From positions 1 to 64,000 of the forward strand of contig JAHWKW010000012.1 of the NCBI GenBank assembly GCA_019347675.1: a stretch of DNA of 64,000 nucleotides, in the 5' to 3' direction. Of the stretch, positions 36,118-44,714 are shown piece after piece. The notes under the pieces are model-generated. The model saw nothing but the letters and a program-made list of their open reading frames with translations, was not told the DNA's origin and made no database searches. The DNA is from Actinomycetota bacterium. Its GTDB lineage: Bacteria; Actinomycetota; Nitriliruptoria; Nitriliruptorales; JAHWKO01. A program made the translations under genes and the position numbers. Position 1 is the first letter of the stretch. Each line of letters starts with the position of its first letter.

Positions 36118-37274
36118 CGCCGAGCGTGGCGCGGCACGGACCAGGCGGTGACGGCGGCGGCCACACGCCGTTCCGCCGAGTCGGGATCGTCGGTTGCGGG
36201 TTGATGGGCGGGTCCCTGGCGTTGGCCGCCAGGAGCGTTGCCGACGTGGAGCGGATCGTCGTGACGGACCGCGATCGCGAGGTCCGGCGGGCGGCGGCCC
36301 GACGGGGGCTCGGAGAGGTGGTCACCGAGCCCCAAGCGGTCGCTGCTGGGGCGGACGTCGTGTTCATCGCCGTTCCACTGGAAGAGATTCCCAAGGTCGC
36401 GGCCTCCGTCTGGCCGGTGATGCAGCCGAGCGCCGTTCTGACAGACATTGGGAGCGTCAAGTCTAAAGTTATGGCTGAGGTCGAGGTGTTGGCCGGCCGC
36501 TCCCCCGAGACCGGCCCGGTGTTCATCGGCGGCCACCCGATGGCGGGGAGCGAAAGGGAGGGTCTGGACGGCGCAGATGGAACGGTCTTCCAGGGGTCCG
36601 CATACGTCCTGACTCCGCCGGCGTCCGCGCCGACGGAGGCCTTCAACCGACTGGCGTCGTTCGTGCGGCTCCTGGGCGCGCGCGTCATCGCGGTGGACGC
36701 CGCGACGCATGACCGACTGGTGGGGATCGTCAGTCACCTGCCCCAGGTGGTGGCGTCCGCGTTGATGACGTTCGCTGCCGACACCGCCCGGGCCGACCCC
36801 GGACTCCTGGCGATGGCGGGCGGAGGGTTCCGGGACGTGACACGGGTGGCCGCCAGCAGCCCAGAGCTGTGGACCGGGATCCTGCGGGAGAACCGCGAGG
36901 CCGTGCTGGACGCGGTGGAGGGGTTCGCGGGGGTGCTGGGCGCGCTGCGCACTGCGCTCGGCGCCGGGGACTGGGCCGCGGTGAGGCAGGCACTGGGGGC
37001 CGGCCGCGACGCCCGCGCCCTGCTGCCAGGGAAGGCTGTCGACGCGCCGCTGATCGATCTGGTCATCCCGGTCCACGACCGACCCGGGAGCCTGGCAGCG
37101 GTCACGACGGCCCTCGGCGCTGTCGGGATCAACATCGAGGACGTGTCGATGCGCCACGCTGAGGACAGCCCCCGCGGCGCGCTGGTCGTTGCTGTCGCCG
37201 GCGATGACACCGCCGAGCGTGCCAGGCTGGCGCTGGCTGCCCGCGGCTTCGCGAGCCACCTCGAGACACGGTAA
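36114..37274 (+). CDS. tyrA: Prephenate dehydrogenase with C-terminal ACT domain
   Basis: 386 aa from GTG 36114 (overlap with aroH stop). The NAD-binding domain is about 22-190 with the dinucleotide motif VGIVGCGLMGGSLALA, then HPMAGSEREG with the catalytic His/Ser set and the helical prephenate domain to about 300. The ACT domain (about 310-383) begins LIDLVIPVHDRPGSLAAV and probably senses tyrosine. It oxidatively decarboxylates prephenate in tyrosine synthesis. Bases 36164-36229 also occur inverted at 28953-29018. Confidence 0.93.
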   Translation: MTPSVARHGPGGDGGGHTPFRRVGIVGCGLMGGSLALAARSVADVERIVVTDRDREVRRAAARRGLGEVVTEPQAVAAGADVVFIAVPLEEIPKVAASVWPVMQPSAVLTDIGSVKSKVMAEVEVLAGRSPETGPVFIGGHPMAGSEREGLDGADGTVFQGSAYVLTPPASAPTEAFNRLASFVRLLGARVIAVDAATHDRLVGIVSHLPQVVASALMTFAADTARADPGLLAMAGGGFRDVTRVAASSPELWTGILRENREAVLDAVEGFAGVLGALRTALGAGDWAAVRQALGAGRDARALLPGKAVDAPLIDLVIPVHDRPGSLAAVTTALGAVGINIEDVSMRHAEDSPRGALVVAVAGDDTAERARLALAARGFASHLETR

Positions 37275-37411
37275 GCGCCGCACGGTCGCAGGCTGGTTGG
37301 CGCAGATGCAGCTGGTGTTCTCGGGGGTGGATAGCGGTAGTGACTTCAGCGCCGGCGTGGCACCCTCGACGGGTGCGCACTGAGAGCCCACACGGGCCGG
37401 CCAACGCAGCC

Positions 37412-38758
37412 ATGACGGTCGCCGACCGTGTTCGCGTGCACCCCGGTCCGCTGACAGGTTCGGTGGTGGTCCCCGGCGACAAGTCGATCAGTCACCGTGC
37501 ACTGTTGATCGGGGCGCTGGCGGACGGTGCGGTCAGCGTCAACGGTCTGGCTCCCAGCGGGGATGTCGCGGCCACGGCCGCAGCGCTGCGCCTGCTGGGA
37601 GCAGTGGTCGACGTGAGCGGAAACGACGGCGGCCTGGCTGGCACCGTCACCGGCCCGCTGGTCGAGGCCAGTGACGTCGTCGACTGCGGCAACTCCGGGA
37701 CGGCGATGCGACTGCTCGCCGGGGTCACGGCGGGGATCGAAGGCCTGGCCGTGCTCACCGGGGACGCGTCTCTGCGGCGCCGCCCGATGGACCGCGTCGT
37801 CGCGCCGCTGCGCGCGATGGGGGCCCGGGTCGACGGCAGGGCCGGCGGGCAGCTCCCACCTGTGGTGGTCCGCGGCGGAGGCCTCCGTGGCGTTCGCCAC
37901 GTCAGCCCGGTGGCCAGCGCCCAGGTCAAGTCGGCCGTGCTGCTGGCGGGGCTGCGCGCGGAGGGACCGACCGAGGTCACCAGCCCGGCCCGCAGCCGGG
38001 ACCACACGGAGCGGCTGATGACCTATCTGGGTGGCGACGTGACCGTCCGCCATCTGGGTGACGGCCGCGAGGTCGTGGCGCTCCGACCGGGAGCGTTGCA
38101 GCCCCGACCGGTCGGGGTCCCCGGGGATCCGTCGAGCGCTGCGTTCTGGATGGTGGCCGCAGCCGCGGCGATCAACGGCCGTCTCGACGGCGTTGAGCTT
38201 CCTGACCTGTGCGCGAACCCGACGCGCTTGGGGGTCGTCAACGTGCTGCGGGCGATGGGCGCCAGGTTGGAGGTCGATCCGACCGGCGAGGTCTCGGGCG
38301 AACCGCGGGCCGCCGTGCGGGTGTGGCCTTCCGATCTCACCGGCGCCACCGTGGCCGGTTCCGCGGTCGTCGATGCCCTCGACGAGCTCCCGGTGCTGGC
38401 GGTCGCCGGCGCGCTGAGCCGAGACGGTTTCGTCGTCCGCGACGCTGCTGAGCTCCGCGTCAAGGAGAGCGACCGCATCGCAGCGCTCGCAGCCACGTTC
38501 CAGGCCCTCGGCGTCACGATCCACGAGCGCCCCGACGGTTTCGCGGTGCCAGGAGGTCAGCGTCCCGCCGCAGGCACGGTCGATGCCCGGGGGGATCACC
38601 GCATCGCCATGACCGCCTGCGTCGCGGCGACCTACGCCACCGGCCCGGTCGAGGTCCGCGGCTTCGGGTGCGTCGCGACCTCGTACCCCTCGTTCCTCGA
38701 GCACCTGCGCGCACTCGGCGGCACGGTGGAGGTCCTCGACCGGTCGGGTGCCCCGTGA
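37412..38758 (+). CDS. aroA: 3-phosphoshikimate 1-carboxyvinyltransferase (EPSP synthase)
   Basis: 448 aa from ATG 37412; ATG 37340 is an upstream in-frame option and neither has a strong ribosome site. Signatures are VVPGDKSISHRALLIGALADG with the catalytic Lys, DCGNSGTAMRLLAGV, and RVKESDRIAALA near the end. It joins phosphoenolpyruvate to shikimate-3-phosphate. The LLAGVTAG stretch after GNSGTAMR matches ordinary class I-like sequence; glyphosate sensitivity cannot be judged by eye. The 137-nt gap before it contains a perfect hairpin GCACCC/GGGTGC (37360-37376). Its stop overlaps the cmk-der start. Confidence 0.93.
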   Translation: MTVADRVRVHPGPLTGSVVVPGDKSISHRALLIGALADGAVSVNGLAPSGDVAATAAALRLLGAVVDVSGNDGGLAGTVTGPLVEASDVVDCGNSGTAMRLLAGVTAGIEGLAVLTGDASLRRRPMDRVVAPLRAMGARVDGRAGGQLPPVVVRGGGLRGVRHVSPVASAQVKSAVLLAGLRAEGPTEVTSPARSRDHTERLMTYLGGDVTVRHLGDGREVVALRPGALQPRPVGVPGDPSSAAFWMVAAAAAINGRLDGVELPDLCANPTRLGVVNVLRAMGARLEVDPTGEVSGEPRAAVRVWPSDLTGATVAGSAVVDALDELPVLAVAGALSRDGFVVRDAAELRVKESDRIAALAATFQALGVTIHERPDGFAVPGGQRPAAGTVDARGDHRIAMTACVAATYATGPVEVRGFGCVATSYPSFLEHLRALGGTVEVLDRSGAP

Positions 38759-40833
38759 ACCGGGTGGAGGGCCGCATCGTGGCGATCGATGGTCCGTCGG
38801 GCGTCGGGAAGTCCACCGTCGCTCGAGGTGTGGCCGACGCGCTCGACGTGCCGCACATCGACACCGGGGCGCTGTACCGGGCGGTCACCTTGGCGGTGCT
38901 TCGTGCCGGCGTGGACCCCCACGACGAGGACGCCACAGCCCGTGTCGCCGAGCAGCGCCAGATCGAGCGTCGCGACGGCCGGACCTACCTCGACGGCGAT
39001 GACGTGGACGACCAGCTCCGTGGAGATGGGGTCACGGCCGCCGTCTCGGCGGTGTCCGCCCACCCCGGTGTGCGCGCGGCGCTGATCGACGTGCAACGCG
39101 ACGCCGTGCTTCCCGGCGGAGGTGTCGTGGAGGGCCGAGACATCGGGACCGTTGTGTTCCCCGATGCCGACCTCAAGGTCTGGCTGACGGCCGACGCCGA
39201 CGAGCGCGCTCGTCGCCGCGCGGCGCAGCAGGACATCGCCGACCAGTCGAGCGTGGCCGCGGAGCTGGCCCGGCGTGATGCGACCGACGCCGGCCGCTCG
39301 CTGGCGCCACTGGCCAAGGCCGAGGACGCCTGGGAGATCGACACCACCGACATGTCACCCGGGGAGACGATCCAGGCGGTGGTCGCCCTGGCCCGGGCCG
39401 TCTGGGGACAGGAACCCCACGAAGAGCCGGAGGCACCCCCCCAGACGGAACAGCTCGACCAGGCGGCCCTCGACGCGGCGGCGCTGCGTGCGATCGCCCC
39501 GACGCGGCGCGCCCTGCCACGGGTCGCGGTGATCGGCCGGCCGAACGTGGGCAAGTCCACCTTCGTGAACCGGGTGATCGGCCACCGCGCTGCGATCGTG
39601 GAGCAGAAACCGGGAGTGACGCGCGACCGGACCGAGCACGTGGCGACCTGGCGCGGCAGGGCGTTCACGATCGTGGACACCGGCGGTTGGGAGCACGGAG
39701 CCGACGGCATGGCCGGCCGGGTGGTCGAGCAAGCCGAGAAGGCCGTGGCCGAGGCTGACCTCGCGATCTTCCTCGTCGATGCGACGGTCGGGGCGCTGGC
39801 GGACGACGAGCGTTACGCCAAGCTGCTTCGCCGAGCCGGCACCCCGGTCCTGCTGGTGGCCAACAAGGTCGATTCGCCGAAGCAGGAGCCGCTGATCCAC
39901 GAGCTGTACGGGCTCGGCCTCGGAGATCCCCTGCCGGTCTCGGCCGCGCACGGGCGTGCCATGGGTGACGTCCTCGACGCGATCGTCGACGTTCTGCCCG
40001 AGGACACGCCCGAGTCGCCACCCGACGAGTCCGGGATCCCGCGGGTCGCGGTCGTCGGTCGGCCCAACGTCGGCAAGTCCTCGCTGTTCAACCAGCTCCT
40101 GGGTGAGGAACGTTCGATCGTCGATCCCGTCCCGCACACCACCCGGGACGCTGTTGACACGCTGGTCACGATCGATGGCGAGCCTTGGGTGTTCGTGGAC
40201 ACCGCAGGACTGCGGCGGCGCTACCGCCACGGCGAGGACACCGAGCTGTACAGCGCGGATCGGACCCGCCGGGCGGTCGAGACGGCCGACCTCGCACTGT
40301 TCGTCGTCGACGGTTCTGAACCGATCGGCGAGCAGGACCAGCGATTGGCGGCCATGGTCCGCGACGCCGGGTGCGGCATCGTGCTCGCCGTCAACAAGTG
40401 GGACCTGGTCGACGACGAGCGTCGTTCCGACCTGGAGCGCGAGCTCGAACGGCTGCTGGGTTTCGCCGGCTGGGCACCCCGGGTCAACGTCTCGGCGCTG
40501 ACCGGTCGGGGAGTCGGGCGGATCGTTCCGTGGCTACGGAAGGTCTACGACGCCTACCGCACGCGGATCCCGACCGGAGAGCTGAACACGTGGCTGGGGG
40601 AGGTCACCGAGCGTGTCCCGCCGCCACCCGGTCCGGGGGGGAGATCCGCTCGGCTGAAGTACGTCACGCAGCCGGCCACCGGTCCGCCGACGCTCGTCCT
40701 GTTCGGTAGCGGCCAACTGACTCCCGCATACCAGCGCTACCTCGAACGCACGCTGAGGGAGCGTTACGGGCTGGTGGGCACCCCCGTGCGGCTGCGGCTG
40801 CGTGGCGGCCGCCGCGCTGAACGCAGCCGGTGA
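38755..40833 (+). CDS. cmk-der: Bifunctional cytidylate kinase / ribosome-assembly GTPase Der
   Basis: 692 aa, one uninterrupted frame. Residues 1 to about 225 are cytidylate kinase: P-loop DGPSGVGKST at 12-21, DTGALYRAV and VVEGRDIGTVVFP. After a ~35-residue acidic linker comes Der (EngA): first GTPase with GRPNVGKSTFVN, DTGGWEHG and NKVD; second with GRPNVGKSSLFN, DTAGLRRR and NKWD; and a C-terminal KH-like domain (about 590-680). Der helps 50S subunit maturation. The genes are separate neighbours in many Actinomycetota, and fused in some. GTG 38755 overlaps the aroA stop. A frame from 38668 lies inside aroA and is not needed. Confidence 0.94.
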   Translation: MNRVEGRIVAIDGPSGVGKSTVARGVADALDVPHIDTGALYRAVTLAVLRAGVDPHDEDATARVAEQRQIERRDGRTYLDGDDVDDQLRGDGVTAAVSAVSAHPGVRAALIDVQRDAVLPGGGVVEGRDIGTVVFPDADLKVWLTADADERARRRAAQQDIADQSSVAAELARRDATDAGRSLAPLAKAEDAWEIDTTDMSPGETIQAVVALARAVWGQEPHEEPEAPPQTEQLDQAALDAAALRAIAPTRRALPRVAVIGRPNVGKSTFVNRVIGHRAAIVEQKPGVTRDRTEHVATWRGRAFTIVDTGGWEHGADGMAGRVVEQAEKAVAEADLAIFLVDATVGALADDERYAKLLRRAGTPVLLVANKVDSPKQEPLIHELYGLGLGDPLPVSAAHGRAMGDVLDAIVDVLPEDTPESPPDESGIPRVAVVGRPNVGKSSLFNQLLGEERSIVDPVPHTTRDAVDTLVTIDGEPWVFVDTAGLRRRYRHGEDTELYSADRTRRAVETADLALFVVDGSEPIGEQDQRLAAMVRDAGCGIVLAVNKWDLVDDERRSDLERELERLLGFAGWAPRVNVSALTGRGVGRIVPWLRKVYDAYRTRIPTGELNTWLGEVTERVPPPPGPGGRSARLKYVTQPATGPPTLVLFGSGQLTPAYQRYLERTLRERYGLVGTPVRLRLRGGRRAERSR

Positions 40834-40899
40834 CCGACGGCGGGGAACCACGCTCCGTGCTCGAACGTCCCACGGGACGCCACCGGGACCGGAGGGACC

Positions 40900-41932
40900 A
40901 TGCGGCGGGTGCTCACCGCCATCACCCTGGTCGTCCTACTGGCGCTGGCCACCACCGCCCGATGGCCTGTGCGGCCCTGATCGGACCCAACGGATCGGTG
41001 AGTGTCGAGCGCACGACCACGCTCGCCGCCTACCAGGACGGCGTGGAGCGCTACGTGACCAGTTTCGCGTTCGCTGGCGGTGGCGCTGAGTTTGGAGCCA
41101 TCGTCCCGTTGCCGGGTGTCCCCACGAGCGTGGTCCGGGGCGGAGACTGGACCCTCCAGCGCCTCGTCCAGGAGGTGACCCCAGCCGAGACGGTCGCCTT
41201 GGCGCAGGCCGCCCCCGACCGCGCGGGGGCACGGGTTTTGCGGGAGGTCCAGATCGATGCCCTGGACATCACCATCGTCGAGGGAGGCGGGGACGCGGTC
41301 GGGCGCTGGGCGAAGGACAACGGCTTCCGGCTCACACCCGGCTTTCCCGAGATCCTCGACTTCTACGCCTCCCGTAGCCCCATCTTCATGGCGGCTCGGT
41401 ACGACCTGGCCCGCGCCGGCCCGGAGGGCCTCGCTGTCGGCGGCGGCACACCCGTGCACCTCACCATCCCGACGCCTACCCCTGGGTTCCGCTGCGCATC
41501 CTGGGGGCCGGCGCTGCGCCCGGTGACCGGGTCGAAGCCGACATCTTCCTACTGACCGGGGACGAACCTGCGCTCCTGCCGGCGCCGCGCCGCGGCGTGC
41601 AACGCACCACGTCGCGGCCCGCCTCAGCGGAGCTCCTGGCCGACCTCCGTTCCGACGACGGCATGGGTTGGGTTCCGGCCTCGATGTGGTTGACGCACTT
41701 CCGACTCGACATCCCGGCCGGCGACCTGACGTTCGACCTCGCCGTCGATGCGTCGAGCGCCGGTCAGCCGTCCGTGGTCGCCGCCGGACTGGCTGGGGTG
41801 GTCGGTGACGGCGGCGAGCGGGCCAACAGCTGGATGCGGTCGGTACTCCCGGCGGTGATCGTCGCGCTGAGCGGCCTGGTGCTGACCGCCGGGACGTGGT
41901 GGGTTTCGCGTGCGGCCGACGATGTGGCGTGA
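40900..41932 (+). pseudogene. DUF2330-like secreted protein, two frameshifts
   Basis: ATG 40900 with GGAGGG just before it gives a signal peptide (MRRVLTAITLVVLLALATT) that stops at 40980. The mature part continues in another frame from about 40962: ACAALIGPNGSVSVERTTTLAA, then GGGAEFGAIVPLPGVPTSV and GGDWTLQRLVQE. It shifts again near 41470 to a third frame: YPWVPLRILGAG, then VEADIFLLTGDEPALLP, ending with a C-terminal membrane helix (PAVIVALSGLVLTAGTWW) before the stop at 41930. Together they give one full-length protein of about 340 residues. These are real lesions or sequence errors. The function of DUF2330 is unknown; it is cell-surface. Confidence 0.78.
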
Positions 41933-42349
41933 CGATCATCACCCACCCGCGGGTCCTGGCGATCGCCAGCATCGCCGTCGCGGGACTGGTCGGGCTGATC
42001 GCCGGAGCCATCACTGCCGGGCCGCGGACCCGTCCACGTCCTGATCGAACACAGCAACTTCGTCGTCGAGGACGGCGCCCTGGTGGTGCGGGAGACACCC
42101 TGCGGCTGGTCGTGCACAACCGCGACCCGATCGATCATGAGCTGGTCGCCGGAGATCTCGATACGCAACTCCGGCACGAGCGCGGGACCGACCGCCACCA
42201 CGACGGAGCGCACGGTGCGGTGTCTGTGGCGGCAGGGGACACGGGCGAGACCATCCACGTTCTCAGCGGCGAGCTCGTGGCTGGGCTGTCATCTGCCCGG
42301 CCACTGGGATTACGGGATGAAGCTCCCGGTCCGCGTGGTCGGTCGGTGA
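41929..42349 (+). pseudogene. Cupredoxin-like protein, several frameshifts
   Basis: GTG 41929 overlaps the previous stop. It begins with a signal-anchor helix (VLAIASIAVAGLVGLIAGA), then needs a shift near 42025 to read PVHVLIEHSNFVVEDGALVV, back near 42105 to read GDTLRLVVHNRDPIDHELVAGD, and again near 42288 to read CHLPGHWDYGMKLPVRV. These pieces form a type 1 copper fold with His, Cys, His and Met ligands in the expected places. Three shifts in 420 nt argue for decay or poor local sequence. It is paired with the DUF2330-like gene. Confidence 0.68.
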
Positions 42350-42447
42350 AGCGTCGCGCCGTCGCCCGCTTCGGGTCCGGCCGATCGGCTCGTCTGGGCG
42401 GGGTGGCTCTGGTAGCGTCGCGTCGCGGCCGGGATCCCGGCCGCGAA

Positions 42448-42521
42448 CGGGCTGTGGCGCAGTCAGGTAGCGCACTCGTCTGGGGGGCGAGGGGTCGCCG
42501 GTTCAAGTCCGGCCAGCCCGA
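42448..42521 (+). tRNA. tRNA-Pro (GGG)
   Basis: 74 nt. Acceptor CGGGCTG pairs with CAGCCCG, the D stem is GCGC/GCGC, anticodon stem CTCGT/GCGAG with loop CTGGGGG (anticodon GGG), T arm GCCGG TTCAAGT CCGGC, discriminator A. No CCA is encoded. All stems pair fully. The last seven bases begin a 28-nt tandem repeat. Confidence 0.95.
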
Positions 42522-42640
42522 CCGGCGCGTGAGGTCGCTTCCAGCCCGACCGGCGCGTGAGGTCGCTTCCAGCCCGACCGGCGCGTGAGGTCGCTTCCAG
42601 CCCGACCGGCGCGTGAGGTCGCTTCCAGCCCGACCGGCGC
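42515..42640 (+). repeat. 28-nt tandem repeat starting in the tRNA-Pro 3' end
   Basis: Unit AGCCCGACCGGCGCGTGAGG + TCGCTTCC, four exact copies (42515-42626) and a 14-nt partial copy (42627-42640). The first seven bases of copy 1 are the last seven bases of the tRNA gene. It fills the gap before the next gene. Confidence 0.97.
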
Positions 42641-42710
42641 TCGACGGTCGTCGTCCGGGAACCTCCGGAAGGTGGCGAGTAGGCTGCCGCACGGCGACCA
42701 CAGGACCGCG

Positions 42711-43355
42711 ATGTCGGTGTTCCGGAGTGGCTCCCGCAACGACGGGTCGGAGGTCGTCACCGACCGCCTCTTGACCCTCCCGAACGTTCTCTCGGTCATC
42801 CGGCTCGCGGCGCTGCCGCTGGTGTACGCGGACATCGCCGGCGGGCGTGAAGCCCGTGGGCTGATCGTGCTGATCGTGGTGGCATCGAGCGACTTCGTCG
42901 ACGGGTACCTCGCACGCCGTCTGGGTCAGGTATCCCGGTTGGGGCAGATCGCCGATCCCGTCAGCGATCGTCTCCTGGTGGTCGTGGTGGGGATCGCACT
43001 GATCGTTGGGGGGATCGTGCCGCTGTGGGCTATGGCGGTGATCTTCGCCCGCGATGCCTTCATGCTGGTCGGTGGCTCGTACCTGCTGTGGCGAGGTGTT
43101 GACCCGCCGCCAGTGACCGACCTCGGGAAGGCTGCGACGTTCGGGCTGATGGGTGCGCTGACGCTGTTCCTGGTGGCGCGCGTGTTCGACTCGACCCAGT
43201 TACGAGGTTCCGCGTGGGTCATGCTCGGCGGGAGCAGCGTCCTGTACTACCTCGCTGCCGGGCAGTACGTCCGCGCGGGTCATGCCACCATCCGCGCCCG
43301 CCGGGTGTCGCGTCGTCGTGAGAGCGAGCCGGTCCCCGCCGGCGATGAGCGGTGA
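42711..43355 (+). CDS. CDP-alcohol phosphatidyltransferase
   Basis: 214 aa from ATG 42711. An integral membrane enzyme with about five to six helices and the complete CDP-alcohol motif: DFVDGYLARRLGQVSR then LGQIADPVSDR (D-G-x2-A-R-x8-G-x3-D-x3-D), whose aspartates hold two metals. It makes a phospholipid head group such as phosphatidylglycerophosphate, cardiolipin or phosphatidylinositol phosphate; the exact acceptor cannot be told. Upstream is the tRNA repeat, downstream the ABC importer. Confidence 0.88.
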   Translation: MSVFRSGSRNDGSEVVTDRLLTLPNVLSVIRLAALPLVYADIAGGREARGLIVLIVVASSDFVDGYLARRLGQVSRLGQIADPVSDRLLVVVVGIALIVGGIVPLWAMAVIFARDAFMLVGGSYLLWRGVDPPPVTDLGKAATFGLMGALTLFLVARVFDSTQLRGSAWVMLGGSSVLYYLAAGQYVRAGHATIRARRVSRRRESEPVPAGDER

Positions 43356-43476
43356 TCGGCGTGTCCGACGAGTGGGAACCGAGCAAAACCGTAGACCGGA
43401 TACCGGTGCAAGCAGTACGGTCAGCACCGCAGTCGTCGTTCTCAGTGGCGCGGACGTCGACGCGGAGGTGACGATA

Positions 43477-44682
43477 GTGGCCGAGGTCACGCTGGACACG
43501 GTGGACAAGATCTACCCCGACGGGACGCACGCGGTGAAGGAGATGTCCCTCGACATCGGGGACGGCGAGTTCATCGTCCTGGTCGGGCCGTCGGGCTGCG
43601 GGAAGACGACCGCGTTGCGGATGGTGGCCGGTCTGGAGGAGATCAGCGACGGGCAGGTCCGCATCGGCGGGCGGGTGGTGAACCGGATGCCACCCAAGGA
43701 TCGTGACATCGCCATGGTTTTCCAGAACTATGCGCTGTATCCGCACCTGACCGTTGCGGACAACATCGGTTTCGGGTTGAAGCTCCGCAAGATGCCCAAG
43801 GACGAGATCCGCGACCGTGTCGGCGACGCCGCGAAGATCCTCGGCATCGAGGACCTACTGGATCGCAAGCCCAAGGCACTGTCCGGCGGCCAACGTCAGC
43901 GCGTTGCCATGGGACGCGCGATCGTCCGCGAACCACAGGCTTTCCTGATGGATGAGCCTCTGTCCAACCTCGACGCGAAGCTGCGCGTCCAGATGCGTGC
44001 GGAGGTCCTGCGCATCCAGAAGGGCCTAGGCACCACCACCATCTACGTCACCCACGACCAGACCGAGGCCATGACGATGGGCGATCGTGTGGCGGTGATG
44101 CGCAAAGGGTTCCTGCAGCAGGTCGCTCCGCCCCAGGAGCTATACGACCGTCCCGTCAACCTGTTCGTGGCCGGGTTCATCGGTTCGCCCGCCATGAACA
44201 TGACCATGGCGAAGGTCACGTTCGATGCCGATCGGGCGTTCGTCGAGTTCGGGAGCAACCGGCTGCGCATCGACGATCAGGTCCTCCAGCAGCGCCCCGC
44301 CCTGCGCGACCTCGACGGCCGTGACGTGGTGCTGGGGATCCGCCCGGAGGACATGGAGGACGCCGCGATCGATCCCGACACTGCCGAGGACCGCCGCATG
44401 CGCGCGGAGGTAGAGCTCACCGAGTCGATGGGCTCCGAGGTGTACGTGCACTTCACCCTCGATTCGCCGCGGGTCCTGACCGAGGACACCAGGGAGCTCG
44501 CCGAGGACGTCGGAGCGGGCGACCTCGAGGACCTCGGGCCCGGCGAAAAGGGAGAGACCGACTTCGTCGCCCGCTTCCACCCCACGACCGGGGCCAAGAT
44601 CGGTGAGGTGGCCGACATCGCCGTCGACACCAGACGGCTGCACTTCTTCGACCTCGACAGCGGTCGGTCGATCTTCGACTAG
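43477..44682 (+). CDS. Sugar ABC transporter ATP-binding protein (MalK/UgpC type)
   Basis: 401 aa from GTG 43477, with GGAGG nine bases upstream; the frame is open from 43282. Walker A GPSGCGKTT, Q-loop, signature LSGGQRQRVAMGRAIV, Walker B AFLMDEPLSNLD and H-loop YVTHD are all present. A C-terminal OB-fold (TOBE-type) domain from about 240 includes VVLGIRPEDMED. It drives import by the two permeases that follow. An unusual acidic insert (TREL AEDVGAGDLEDLG) lies near 345-365. The substrate is probably a sugar or glycerol-type compound. Confidence 0.93.
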   Translation: MAEVTLDTVDKIYPDGTHAVKEMSLDIGDGEFIVLVGPSGCGKTTALRMVAGLEEISDGQVRIGGRVVNRMPPKDRDIAMVFQNYALYPHLTVADNIGFGLKLRKMPKDEIRDRVGDAAKILGIEDLLDRKPKALSGGQRQRVAMGRAIVREPQAFLMDEPLSNLDAKLRVQMRAEVLRIQKGLGTTTIYVTHDQTEAMTMGDRVAVMRKGFLQQVAPPQELYDRPVNLFVAGFIGSPAMNMTMAKVTFDADRAFVEFGSNRLRIDDQVLQQRPALRDLDGRDVVLGIRPEDMEDAAIDPDTAEDRRMRAEVELTESMGSEVYVHFTLDSPRVLTEDTRELAEDVGAGDLEDLGPGEKGETDFVARFHPTTGAKIGEVADIAVDTRRLHFFDLDSGRSIFD

Positions 44683-44714
44683 GCGCCACCGCCCGGAGCG
44701 TGAGGGAGGGGAGC

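Noticed and set aside
37360-37376. Attenuator or riboswitch before aroA
   Set aside because: Only one short hairpin with no leader peptide or T-run; kept as a note in the aroA entry.
42515-42640. CRISPR array
   Set aside because: Units are directly adjacent with no spacers and no cas genes are near.
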